NCBI GenBank assembly: GCA_025935735.1
Contig: JAICUS010000080.1
Coordinates: 1-14,820 of the forward strand
Direction: 5' to 3'
Source: Solirubrobacteraceae bacterium
GTDB lineage: Bacteria > Actinomycetota > Thermoleophilia > Solirubrobacterales > Solirubrobacteraceae
Length of the DNA stretch: 14,820 nt
Part shown: positions 6,459 through 13,354 of the stretch, one piece after another
Layout: every line of letters begins with the position of its first letter
Position numbering within the stretch: the stretch's first letter is position 1
The notes under the pieces: model-generated
Databases searched by the model: none
Told to the model about the DNA's origin: nothing
The model's input: the letters and a program-made list of their open reading frames with translations, nothing else
Program-made: the position numbers and the translations under genes

Positions 6459-7627
6459 GCGACCGCCTGACCCGTCAACAGTTCCTGCGCCGAGCCGCGG
6501 CGGGCGGGGCAGCGCTGACCGTGCCGGGCCTGCTCGCGGCCTGCGGCGGCGGCGGCATCAAGGGCGCCGCCCAGGGCAGCGCCACGCCGGAGGCCGTCAA
6601 GAAGCAGCTGGCGAAGACGCTGAACTTCTCCAACTGGCCGCTGTACATCGACGTCGACAAGCACAAGCGCCACCCGTCGCTGGAGCAGTTCACCTCCAAG
6701 ACCGGCGTCAAGGTCGACTACACCGAGGACATCAACGACAACGACTCGTTCTTCGGCAAGATCGAGGGGCCCCTGTCGCACGGCCAGTCGGTCGGCCGCG
6801 ACATCGTCGTCATGACCGACTCGTCCGGGCTGCCGGCCCGCATGATCAAGCTCGGCTGGCTCGAGAAGCTCTACAAGCCGGCGATCCCGAACATGAAGAA
6901 CCTGCTCCCGACCCAGCAGCACCCGAGCTGGGACCCCAACCGCGAGTACAGCCTCCCCTGGCAGTCCGGCATGACCGGCATCGGCTATGACCCGAAGAAG
7001 GTCGACGGCGAGCTGACGGTCGCCCGCCTGCTCGAGGACCCGAAGCTCAAGGGCAAGGTCACGCTGCTCACGGAGTTCGGCGACACGATCGGGCTCGTGG
7101 TGGCCGCCAACGGCGACGACCCCACCAAGATCACGCAGGCGAGCTTCGACAAGGCGGTCAAACGGATCCAGAAGGCCGTCGACTCCGGCCAGGTCCGCCA
7201 GTTCACCGGCAACGACTACGCGCCGCTGCTGGCCAAGGGCGACATCTGGGCGTGCTTCGCCTGGTCGGGCGACATGGTCCAGCTGCAGGCCGACCACCCG
7301 GGCCTGAAGTGGGTCCTGCCCGACACCGGCGGGATGATCTGGACCGACAACATGCTGATCCCGCACGGCGGGGACGTGTTCACCGCCTCGACTTACATGA
7401 ACTTCGTCTACCAGCCCAAGATCGCGGCGGAGATCGAGGACTACGTCAACTACATCTGCCCGGTGGTGGGCGCCGACAAGGTGCTCGAGCGCACCGATCC
7501 CGACGTGGCGCACAACGTCCTGATCTTCCCGACCGAGCAGATGCTCGGCAACGCCCGGCAGATCGATCCCAACGCAGTCAACAACCAGGACTTCAAGCAG
7601 AAGTTCCAGAACCTCATCGGAGCCTGA
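6455..7627 (+). CDS. potD: Polyamine-binding lipoprotein of ABC importer
   Basis: A 390-aa extracytoplasmic substrate-binding protein that hands polyamine to the PotBC channel. An N-terminal signal ends in a lipobox, LLAAC with lipidated Cys30, preceded by TRQQFLRR. This resembles a Tat motif with the second invariant Arg changed to Gln, so Sec or atypical Tat export are both possible. The mature part follows PotD/PotF: FSNWPLYID, LEQFTSKTGVKVDY, REYSLPWQSGMTGIGYD, ACFAWSGDMVQLQ and GGMIWTDNMLIP, the last carrying the conserved Trp/Asp pair that contacts polyamine amines in PotD. SD GGAGAG stands 6 nt before the ATG, inside the end of potA. The preceding gene overlaps by 4 nt and the next starts 7 nt after the stop. 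Putrescine versus spermidine preference cannot be read from this. Confidence 0.9.
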   Translation: MSDRLTRQQFLRRAAAGGAALTVPGLLAACGGGGIKGAAQGSATPEAVKKQLAKTLNFSNWPLYIDVDKHKRHPSLEQFTSKTGVKVDYTEDINDNDSFFGKIEGPLSHGQSVGRDIVVMTDSSGLPARMIKLGWLEKLYKPAIPNMKNLLPTQQHPSWDPNREYSLPWQSGMTGIGYDPKKVDGELTVARLLEDPKLKGKVTLLTEFGDTIGLVVAANGDDPTKITQASFDKAVKRIQKAVDSGQVRQFTGNDYAPLLAKGDIWACFAWSGDMVQLQADHPGLKWVLPDTGGMIWTDNMLIPHGGDVFTASTYMNFVYQPKIAAEIEDYVNYICPVVGADKVLERTDPDVAHNVLIFPTEQMLGNARQIDPNAVNNQDFKQKFQNLIGA

Positions 7628-7634
7628 TCGCGCG

Positions 7635-8528
7635 GTGACCGCCACCACCGCCGGCCCCCCCGCCCCCCCGGCGGCGCTGCGCCGCCGCGGCCGCCGGACG
7701 GCGCCGTACCTGCTGCTGGCGCCGGGGATGGCGTGGCTGATCGTGTTCTTCCTGGTGCCGATGTACTACCTCGGCACCACCTCGCTGCAGCGGGGCTCGC
7801 TCGAGGTGGGCTACACGTTCCAGTGGGCCTGGTCGAACTACGGCGACGCGATCTCCACGTATCACGCGCAGTTCCTGCGGTCGCTGGAGTACGCCGGCAT
7901 CTCGACGCTGATCGCGCTGCTGGTCAGCTACCCGCTGGCCTACTGGATCGCGCTGCGCGGGGGGCGCTGGAAGAACCTCTTCCTGCTGCTGGTCATCGCG
8001 CCGTTCTTCGTCACTTACCTGATCCGCACGCTGGCGTGGGAGACCATTCTGTCCGACGGCGGGATCGTGGTGGCGATCCTGCGCGACCTCCACGTCGTGT
8101 CCCCGGACGGCCGGCTGCTCGCCACCTCGGTCGCCGTGATCGCCGGGATCACCTACAACTTCCTGCCGTTCATGGTGCTGCCGCTCTACGTGAGCCTGGA
8201 GCAGATCGACCTGCGGCTGCTCGACGCCGCCCACGACCTCTACGCCAGCCGCACGCGCTCGTTCCTGCGGGTCACGCTGCCCCTGTCGCTGCCGGGGGTC
8301 TTCGCGGGGACGCTGCTGACGTTCATCCCCGCCGCCGGCGACTTCATCAACGCGCAGCTGCTGGGCACCCCGAAGCAGTACATGATCGGCAACGTCATCC
8401 AGTCGAAGTTCCTGCAGCTCACCGACTATCCCCAGGCCGCCGCGCTGTCGTTCGTGCTGATGGCGGCCATCCTCGCGGCCGTGATCGCCTACGCGCGGCT
8501 GCTCGGCACGGAGCGGCTGACCGGATGA
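7635..8528 (+). CDS. potB: Polyamine-type ABC transporter permease
   Basis: A 297-aa inner-membrane subunit forming half of the translocation channel. About six hydrophobic helices are seen, the first at residues 24-46 (YLLLAPGMAWLIVFFLVPMY). The BPD transporter domain carries the EAA loop for coupling to PotA, reading DAAHDLYASRTRSFLRVTLP. The canonical DLGA is DLYA here, so the usual Gly is Tyr. ITYNFLPFMVLPLY and AGDFINAQLLG are PotB-like signatures. The start is GTG at 7635, 7 nt after the potD stop, with GGAG about 12 nt upstream. The stop overlaps the potC ATG (ATGA), implying translational coupling. Related permeases of spermidine and putrescine systems (PotB/PotH) look alike, so the symbol denotes the family, not proven substrate. 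Confidence 0.9.
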   Translation: MTATTAGPPAPPAALRRRGRRTAPYLLLAPGMAWLIVFFLVPMYYLGTTSLQRGSLEVGYTFQWAWSNYGDAISTYHAQFLRSLEYAGISTLIALLVSYPLAYWIALRGGRWKNLFLLLVIAPFFVTYLIRTLAWETILSDGGIVVAILRDLHVVSPDGRLLATSVAVIAGITYNFLPFMVLPLYVSLEQIDLRLLDAAHDLYASRTRSFLRVTLPLSLPGVFAGTLLTFIPAAGDFINAQLLGTPKQYMIGNVIQSKFLQLTDYPQAAALSFVLMAAILAAVIAYARLLGTERLTG

Positions 8529-9379
8529 CCGCCGCGACCGCCACCGTCCCGGCCGCGCCCCGCGCCGCGGGCGCTGCGCGCGCCGCCGCCTGGGTCCGGC
8601 GGCACCTGCTGTCGGCCTACGCCACGCTCGCGCTGCTGTACCTGTTCGTGCCCATCGGCGTCGTCATCGCGTTCTCCTTCAACAATCCGAAGGGACGCTT
8701 CAACTTCACCTGGGACGGGTTCACCCTCAAGAACTGGACGCACCCGTTCGGCGTGCCCGGCATCGGCTCGGCGCTCCGGCTCAGCCTCGAGATCGCGGCC
8801 ATCGCGAGCATCGTGGCGACCGTGATGGGCGCGCTGATGGCGCTCTCGCTGGCTCGCTACGCCTTCCGCGGGCGCGGGCTGGTGAACACGCTGATCTTCC
8901 TCCCCATGACCACGCCGGAGATCGTCATGGGCTCCTCGCTGCTGACGCTGTTCCTCAACCAGAACGTCGCCACGGGCTTCGGGACGATCCTGATCGCCCA
9001 CATCATGTTCAACATCAGCTACGTGGTGGTGACGGTGAAGGCGCGGCTGGCCGGCTTCGACCGGCACCTCGAAGAGGCGGCGATGGACCTGGGGGCCGAC
9101 CAGTGGGTGACCTTCCGCAAGGTGACGCTGCCGCTGATCGCCCCCGGCGTGATGGCCGCCGGGCTGCTCGCGTTCGCGCTGTCGATCGACGACTTCGTCA
9201 TCACGTACTTCAACGCCGGCTCGACGATCACGTTCCCGCTGTTCGTCTGGGGCTCGGCCCGCGTGGCGACCCCGCCGCAGATCAACGTCATCGGGACGCT
9301 CATCTTCGTCGTCGCGGTCGGCGGCATGCTGGCGAACATCATGGTGCAGAACCGCCGAGCGCGACAGGCGCCGGCCTAG
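8525..9379 (+). CDS. potC: Polyamine-type ABC transporter permease
   Basis: A 284-aa inner-membrane subunit that pairs with the PotB-like protein. The N terminus has an Ala-rich cytoplasmic tail, then a first helix (YATLALLYLFVPIGVVIAFS) and SFNNPKGRFNFTWDGFTLKNW, the usual periplasmic loop start of PotC. The EAA loop is canonical: LEEAAMDLGADQWVTFRKVTLP, followed by LIAPGV. SIDDFVITYFNAG is the diagnostic PotC/PotI stretch. The ATG overlaps the potB stop by 4 nt, and GGAG lies 11 nt upstream. It is the last gene of the transporter operon; only 19 nt separate its stop from the signalling gene, and its last codons appear to contain that gene's -35 element. Confidence 0.92.
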   Translation: MTAATATVPAAPRAAGAARAAAWVRRHLLSAYATLALLYLFVPIGVVIAFSFNNPKGRFNFTWDGFTLKNWTHPFGVPGIGSALRLSLEIAAIASIVATVMGALMALSLARYAFRGRGLVNTLIFLPMTTPEIVMGSSLLTLFLNQNVATGFGTILIAHIMFNISYVVVTVKARLAGFDRHLEEAAMDLGADQWVTFRKVTLPLIAPGVMAAGLLAFALSIDDFVITYFNAGSTITFPLFVWGSARVATPPQINVIGTLIFVVAVGGMLANIMVQNRRARQAPA

Positions 9380-9390
9380 CCCCATATCAT
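9361..9390 (+). promoter_or_regulatory. Putative leaderless promoter of the GAF/phosphatase gene
   Basis: GCGACA (9361-9366; 4 of 6 to TTGACA) and TATCAT (9385-9390; 5 of 6 to TATAAT) are spaced 18 bp. The GTG start at 9399 lies 9 nt after the -10 box, where RNA synthesis would begin, and no SD precedes it. This is the pattern of a leaderless mRNA, common in actinobacteria. It would separate the signalling module from the pot operon transcriptionally. Confidence 0.55.
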
Positions 9391-9398
9391 CGCCCGGC

Positions 9399-11516
9399 GT
9401 GAGCTCCGCTGGCCAGAGCCGCGACGTGCTGGCCGCGATGCAGCGCGTGACAGACGCCGCGCTCGCGTACCTGACCCTGGACGAGCTGCTGGGCGAGCTG
9501 CTGGAGCGGATCGCCGAGATCCTGCACTCCGACACGGCGGCGTTCCTGCTGCTCGACGAGGAGACCGACGAGGTCGTCGCCCGGGCGGCGAAGGGCATCG
9601 AGGAGGAGGTCGAGCAGGGGGTGCGCATCCCGCTCGGCCGCGGGTTCGCCGGGCGCGTCGCCTCCGAGGGCCGCCCGCGGATCATCCCCGACGTCGACCG
9701 CGCCGACATCTTCAACCCGATCCTGCGCCAGAAGGGGATCCGCTCCCTGCTCGGCGTGCCGCTGCTGGTCGAGGGCCGGGTGATCGGCGTGCTGCACGTG
9801 GGGACGCTCACGCCGCGCGACTTCACCGACGACGACCGCAACCTGCTCCAGCTGGTCGCCGACCGGGCGGCGCTGGGCATCGAGAACGCCCGGGCGTTCG
9901 AGCAGGAACGCGACGCCCTCCAGCGGGCCGAGGCCACCACGCGGACGCTCCAGGCCATCCAGCGCGTGACCGACGCCACGCTGGCCTACCTGCCGCTGGA
10001 CGAGCTGCTGGGCGAGCTGCTGGAGCGGATCTCGGAGATCCTGCACTCCGACACGGCGGCGTTCCTGCTGCTCGACGATTCCACGGACGAGCTGGTGGCG
10101 CGGGCGGCGAAGGGCATCGAGGAGGAGGTCGAGCAGGGCGTGCGCATCCCGATCGGCCGCGGGTTCGCCGGCCGCATCGCCGCCTCGCGCCGGCCCGTGA
10201 CGATCCCCGACGTCGACCACGCGGACATCCTCAACCCGATCCTGCGCGAGAAGGGCATCCGCTCGCTGCTCGGCGTCCCGCTGCTGGTCGAGGGCCGGGT
10301 CACCGGCGTGCTGCACGTGGGCACGCTCACCCCCCGCGACTTCACCGACGACGACCGCAACCTGCTCCAGCTCGCGGCGGACCGGGCGGCGACGGCGATC
10401 GAGCACGCGCGGCTGTACCAGCAGCGGCGCGTCGTGGAGGCGCTGCAGCGCTCGCTCATGCCCGACGAGCTGCCGGCGGTGCCGGGCGTCGAGGTGTCCA
10501 CCCGCTACCACGCCGCGATGGTGCCGGGCGGCGTGGGCGGCGACTGGTACGACGTGTTCGCGCTCCCGCGCGGGGAGGTCGCGCTGGCCATCGGCGACGT
10601 GATGGGCCACGGCATCGCCGCGGCGGCGATGATGGCCCAGGTGCGCACGGGCCTGCGCGCCTACGCGCAGGACGGCCACTCCCCGGCGCAGGTGGTCGAC
10701 CGGCTCAACCGCCTGGCCCTGTCGCTGGACCCGTCCCGGATGACCACGCTCTGCTACATCGTGGTCAACCTCGACCGCGGCCGCCTGCGCTCGGTCAACG
10801 CCGGGCACCTGCCGCCGCTCGTCCGGCTGCCCGACGGCGCGGTCGACTTCCTGCCGCTGAAGGGCGACGTGCCGCTCGGCGTGAGCTCGGCGACGCGCTA
10901 CCACGAGCGCGAGCTGGAGCTGCCGGCCGGCAGCACGCTGGTGATGGTGACCGACGGCGCCGTCGAGGTGCGCGGCGAGTCGCTGGACGCCGGGCTGGAG
11001 CGCCTGCGCGCGCTGGTGGCCCGGGAGCAGCCGCTCGAGCGGCTGACCGAGGCGGTGGCCCGGGGCGACGCCCGCGGCCGCCCGGCCACCGACGACGTGG
11101 CCGTGCTGGCCGCCCGGGTGCGGCCGCTGCCCGAGCACCTGAGGACCACCTGGCCGGCGCGCGCCGAGACCCTGTCCGGCATGCGGCCGCTGCTGCGCCG
11201 CTGGCTCGGGCGCTGGGGCGCCGGCGCCGACGAGATCTACGACATCACGGTCGCCGTCCAGGAGGCGTCGGCCAACGCGATCGAGCACGCCTACGGACCG
11301 GGGCGGGCCACGTTCGAGGTCGAGGCGGTGCACGATCGCGGCGTGATCACCGTCGCCGTGCGCGACCGCGGGCGCTGGCGGGCGCCGCGGGGAACGCACC
11401 GCGGGCGCGGACTGAGCATGATGCGGGCGCTGATGGAGAGCGTCGACGTCCAGCAGGGCGAGCACGGCACGACCGTCGTGATGCGCCGCAGGCTGCGGGG
11501 GCAGGCGGCCGCGTGA
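9399..11516 (+). CDS. GAF-GAF-SpoIIE phosphatase-HATPase signalling protein
   Basis: A 705-aa soluble partner-switching regulator. Two nearly identical GAF sensor domains lie at about 15-165 and 188-338. A PP2C/SpoIIE phosphatase domain (about 345-572) follows, with metal-binding acids in GGDWYD (D382), GDVMGHG (D400), VTDGAVE (D519) and TDDVAV (D565/D566). An RsbW-like HATPase domain (about 575-700) closes it: N-box EASANAIEHA (E622, N626), DRGRW and the GRGLSMMRALM glycine box. The expected chemistry is dephosphorylation of a STAS Ser (phosphatase) and its phosphorylation, or sigma/anti-sigma binding (HATPase). The adjacent STAS protein, whose start overlaps the stop, is the obvious partner. 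The GTG start at 9399 fits a leaderless transcript; an in-frame ATG at 9438 would cut into the first GAF domain. The signal sensed is unknown. Confidence 0.9.
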   Translation: MSSAGQSRDVLAAMQRVTDAALAYLTLDELLGELLERIAEILHSDTAAFLLLDEETDEVVARAAKGIEEEVEQGVRIPLGRGFAGRVASEGRPRIIPDVDRADIFNPILRQKGIRSLLGVPLLVEGRVIGVLHVGTLTPRDFTDDDRNLLQLVADRAALGIENARAFEQERDALQRAEATTRTLQAIQRVTDATLAYLPLDELLGELLERISEILHSDTAAFLLLDDSTDELVARAAKGIEEEVEQGVRIPIGRGFAGRIAASRRPVTIPDVDHADILNPILREKGIRSLLGVPLLVEGRVTGVLHVGTLTPRDFTDDDRNLLQLAADRAATAIEHARLYQQRRVVEALQRSLMPDELPAVPGVEVSTRYHAAMVPGGVGGDWYDVFALPRGEVALAIGDVMGHGIAAAAMMAQVRTGLRAYAQDGHSPAQVVDRLNRLALSLDPSRMTTLCYIVVNLDRGRLRSVNAGHLPPLVRLPDGAVDFLPLKGDVPLGVSSATRYHERELELPAGSTLVMVTDGAVEVRGESLDAGLERLRALVAREQPLERLTEAVARGDARGRPATDDVAVLAARVRPLPEHLRTTWPARAETLSGMRPLLRRWLGRWGAGADEIYDITVAVQEASANAIEHAYGPGRATFEVEAVHDRGVITVAVRDRGRWRAPRGTHRGRGLSMMRALMESVDVQQGEHGTTVVMRRRLRGQAAA
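9441..10412 (+). repeat. Tandem intragenic GAF duplication (period 519 bp)
   Basis: Two copies of about 453 bp, 9441-9893 and 9960-10412, start at the same codon (CAG of QRVTDA) and are offset by 519 bp (173 codons). By eye about 21 of 150 residues differ, so identity is around 85%. Long DNA stretches are the same including third positions, for example around LLGELLER and HSDTAAFLLLD and at FTDDDRNLLQ. This suggests a recent duplication or ongoing gene conversion rather than two old domains. Confidence 0.9.
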
Positions 11517-11857
11517 CGCCGCTGGCCGAGCTGCGCACCACCCGGCACGGCGACGCCGTCGTGGCCGAGATCGTGGGCGAGGTGGACGCCTCCAACACGC
11601 CGCAGATCGCCGGCGACCTGCGCGACCTGGTGACCAACCGCTCGACGCGGCTGATCGTCGACCTCTCCCCCACGCGCTACCTCGACAGCGCCGGGATCAA
11701 CCTGCTGTTCAGCCTCGGCGAGGAGCTGCGCGCGCACCAGGTGCAGCTGCGGCTGGTGGTCGACCCGGCGTCGCCCGTCGCGCGGATGCTGCAACTGACC
11801 GGCCTGGACAAGGCGAACGCCACGTTCGAGTCGCTGACGCCGGCCCTGGCGCCGTAA
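11513..11857 (+). CDS. STAS-domain anti-anti-sigma factor (RsbV/SpoIIAA-like)
   Basis: A 114-aa single-domain cytoplasmic protein. It follows the STAS fold: VVAEIVGEVDASN at the start, IVDLSPTRYLDSAGINLLFSL in the middle with the phosphorylatable Ser59 in the DSAG motif, and LRLVVDPASPVARMLQLTGL at the end, a standard STAS C-terminal helix region. In the known scheme the unphosphorylated form binds an RsbW-type kinase and frees its sigma factor. The GTG start at 11513 overlaps the preceding stop by 4 nt (GTGA), implying coupled translation and a fixed ratio with the phosphatase/HATPase protein, its presumed partner. No sigma factor gene is adjacent. Length is typical of the family. Confidence 0.93.
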   Translation: MTPLAELRTTRHGDAVVAEIVGEVDASNTPQIAGDLRDLVTNRSTRLIVDLSPTRYLDSAGINLLFSLGEELRAHQVQLRLVVDPASPVARMLQLTGLDKANATFESLTPALAP

Positions 11858-11862
11858 CGCGC

Positions 11863-11890
11863 TTCAAAAGGGAGCGGACCGGCCGATATC
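11863..11890 (+). promoter_or_regulatory. Weak possible promoter of the HD-GYP gene
   Basis: TTCAAA (11863-11868) and GATATC (11885-11890) are spaced 16 bp, and the ATG at 11897 lies 6 nt after the second box. A GGGAG at 11870-11874 is too far from the ATG (22 nt) to act as its SD. The layout resembles the leaderless arrangement at 9361-9399, but both hexamers are poor, so read-through from the STAS gene 39 nt upstream is equally possible. Confidence 0.25.
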
Positions 11891-11896
11891 CGTGGT

Positions 11897-13354
11897 ATGT
11901 CACGGGCTCGCCCCGCCCTGCTGCTCACCCTGCTGGTCGCCGCGATCCCCGCGGTGGCCATCGCGCTCGTGGGCGGGCGGCCGGCGGCGATGACGCCGCT
12001 GCAGCACTTCAGCCTGGTCAGCACCGTGGCGGCGCTGACCTGCGGCGCGTCGGTGGCGCTCAGCCTCGCCGGGGCGCGGGCGCGCGACGGGCGCACCGTG
12101 CTGATGGCCACGGCGTTCTCCACGATGACCGCGCTGTTCACCGTGCACGCGCTGGCCACGCCGGGCTTCCTGGTCGGCGTCAACGGCGTCATCTCGCTGG
12201 CCGGCGGCCTCTCGATCCCCGTCGGCGCGTTCCTGCTCGGCCTGACGGCGCTGCCCGCGCTGCGCCGCCCGCGCCGCATCGAGGCGCTCCTCGCGCTCCA
12301 GGCCGCGCTGTTCGTCGGCGTGCTCGCCCTCGGCGCGCTGGGGCTGGCGGACGCGGCGACCGTGCCGAGCGTCCCCAAGCCGGCCTCTCCGCCCGCCATC
12401 GCGCTGCTGGTCGCCGGCGGCGGCTGCCTGGTCCTGCTCGTCGTCCGCGCCCTCCGCACCGCGCTGCTCACGCGCCGCGTCGCCGACCTCGCCGTGGCCG
12501 TCGGCTGCGCCTGGCTCGGCGCGGCCCTGTACGCCAACCTGGTGCTCGGCGCGACCGCGCTGGGCTTCTACATCGGCCACTTCCTGGAGATCGCCGCCGT
12601 CGCGCTGGTCGGCATCCCCGCCGCGCTGGACATCAAGCGCGCCGGCGCCTCGCGCCCGCTGGTCGGCGACCTCACCGCGCAGGAGCTCGTCGCCTCCGAG
12701 GAGGCCTACCTCGGCCCGCGCGTGCGCGCCCTGATGGTCCGCCTGGCCGCGCGCGACACCTCCACCGAGGAGCACACCCGCCGCGTCGCCCTGCTGGCCG
12801 CCACCGTGGCGGACGAGCTCAAGCTGCCGGCCACGTCGCGCCGCCAGCTGGCCATCGGCGGGCTGCTGCACGACATCGGCAAGCTCTCCGTCCCGCTGGC
12901 GATCCTGCAGAAGCCGGGCGCGCTGACCGACGAGGAGTTCGCGGCGATCAAGCGCCACCCGGCCGACGGGCGGCGGCTGCTGGAGGAGCTGGGCGGCTTC
13001 GCCGTCGAGGTCCGCCGGCTGGTGTCCGACCACCACGAGCGCCTGGACGGCCGCGGCTACCCGGCCGGGCTGACCGCCGAGGAGCTGCCCGTCGAGACTC
13101 GCATCCTCGCCGTCTGCGACGTCTATGACGCCCTGGTGTCCGACCGGGTCTACCGCCCGGCCTGGACGATGGAGCGCGCGTTCGCGCTGCTGCGCGAGGA
13201 GGCCCACGCCTACGACCAGGTCGTCGTCGAGGCGCTGGCCCGCGCGCTCGGCTGCCCGAACGCCAAGGCGCCCGGGTTCGTGGCCGACCTGGCCGAGCGC
13301 CGCGCCGTCCGCCCGGCGCTGCGGCCTAATCCAGCGGAATCGCCCGGCCGCTGA
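11897..13354 (+). CDS. Membrane HD-GYP domain protein (putative c-di-GMP phosphodiesterase)
   Basis: A 485-aa protein with an N-terminal integral membrane sensor of about eight hydrophobic helices (near 6-26, 39-59, 68-88, 91-118, 129-150, 167-186, 195-217, 222-243) and a cytoplasmic HD-GYP domain at about 270-450. Catalytic motifs are complete: EEHTRRVA, LLHDIGK with H325/D326, KRHPADG, HHERLDGRGYPAGL with H379/H380 and the GYP at 387-389, and ILAVCDVYDAL. Domains with these residues hydrolyse cyclic di-GMP or related dinucleotides. I do not recognise the membrane part as a named sensor family. It lies 39 nt after the STAS gene on the same strand, suggesting a link with that module. Its last 29 bp overlap the 3' end of serA on the other strand. 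Confidence 0.88.
   Translation: MSRARPALLLTLLVAAIPAVAIALVGGRPAAMTPLQHFSLVSTVAALTCGASVALSLAGARARDGRTVLMATAFSTMTALFTVHALATPGFLVGVNGVISLAGGLSIPVGAFLLGLTALPALRRPRRIEALLALQAALFVGVLALGALGLADAATVPSVPKPASPPAIALLVAGGGCLVLLVVRALRTALLTRRVADLAVAVGCAWLGAALYANLVLGATALGFYIGHFLEIAAVALVGIPAALDIKRAGASRPLVGDLTAQELVASEEAYLGPRVRALMVRLAARDTSTEEHTRRVALLAATVADELKLPATSRRQLAIGGLLHDIGKLSVPLAILQKPGALTDEEFAAIKRHPADGRRLLEELGGFAVEVRRLVSDHHERLDGRGYPAGLTAEELPVETRILAVCDVYDALVSDRVYRPAWTMERAFALLREEAHAYDQVVVEALARALGCPNAKAPGFVADLAERRAVRPALRPNPAESPGR

Noticed and set aside
9387..11465. A 692-codon minus-strand open frame with two internal repeats
   Set aside because: It is antisense to the GAF/phosphatase gene; its repeats only mirror the GAF duplication, and the composition is typical of GC-rich shadows.
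11900..13207. Long minus-strand open frame opposite the HD-GYP gene
   Set aside because: It lacks any recognisable domain and is rich in Arg/Gln/Gly/Ala as expected for antisense frames, whereas the plus strand encodes complete HD-GYP motifs.
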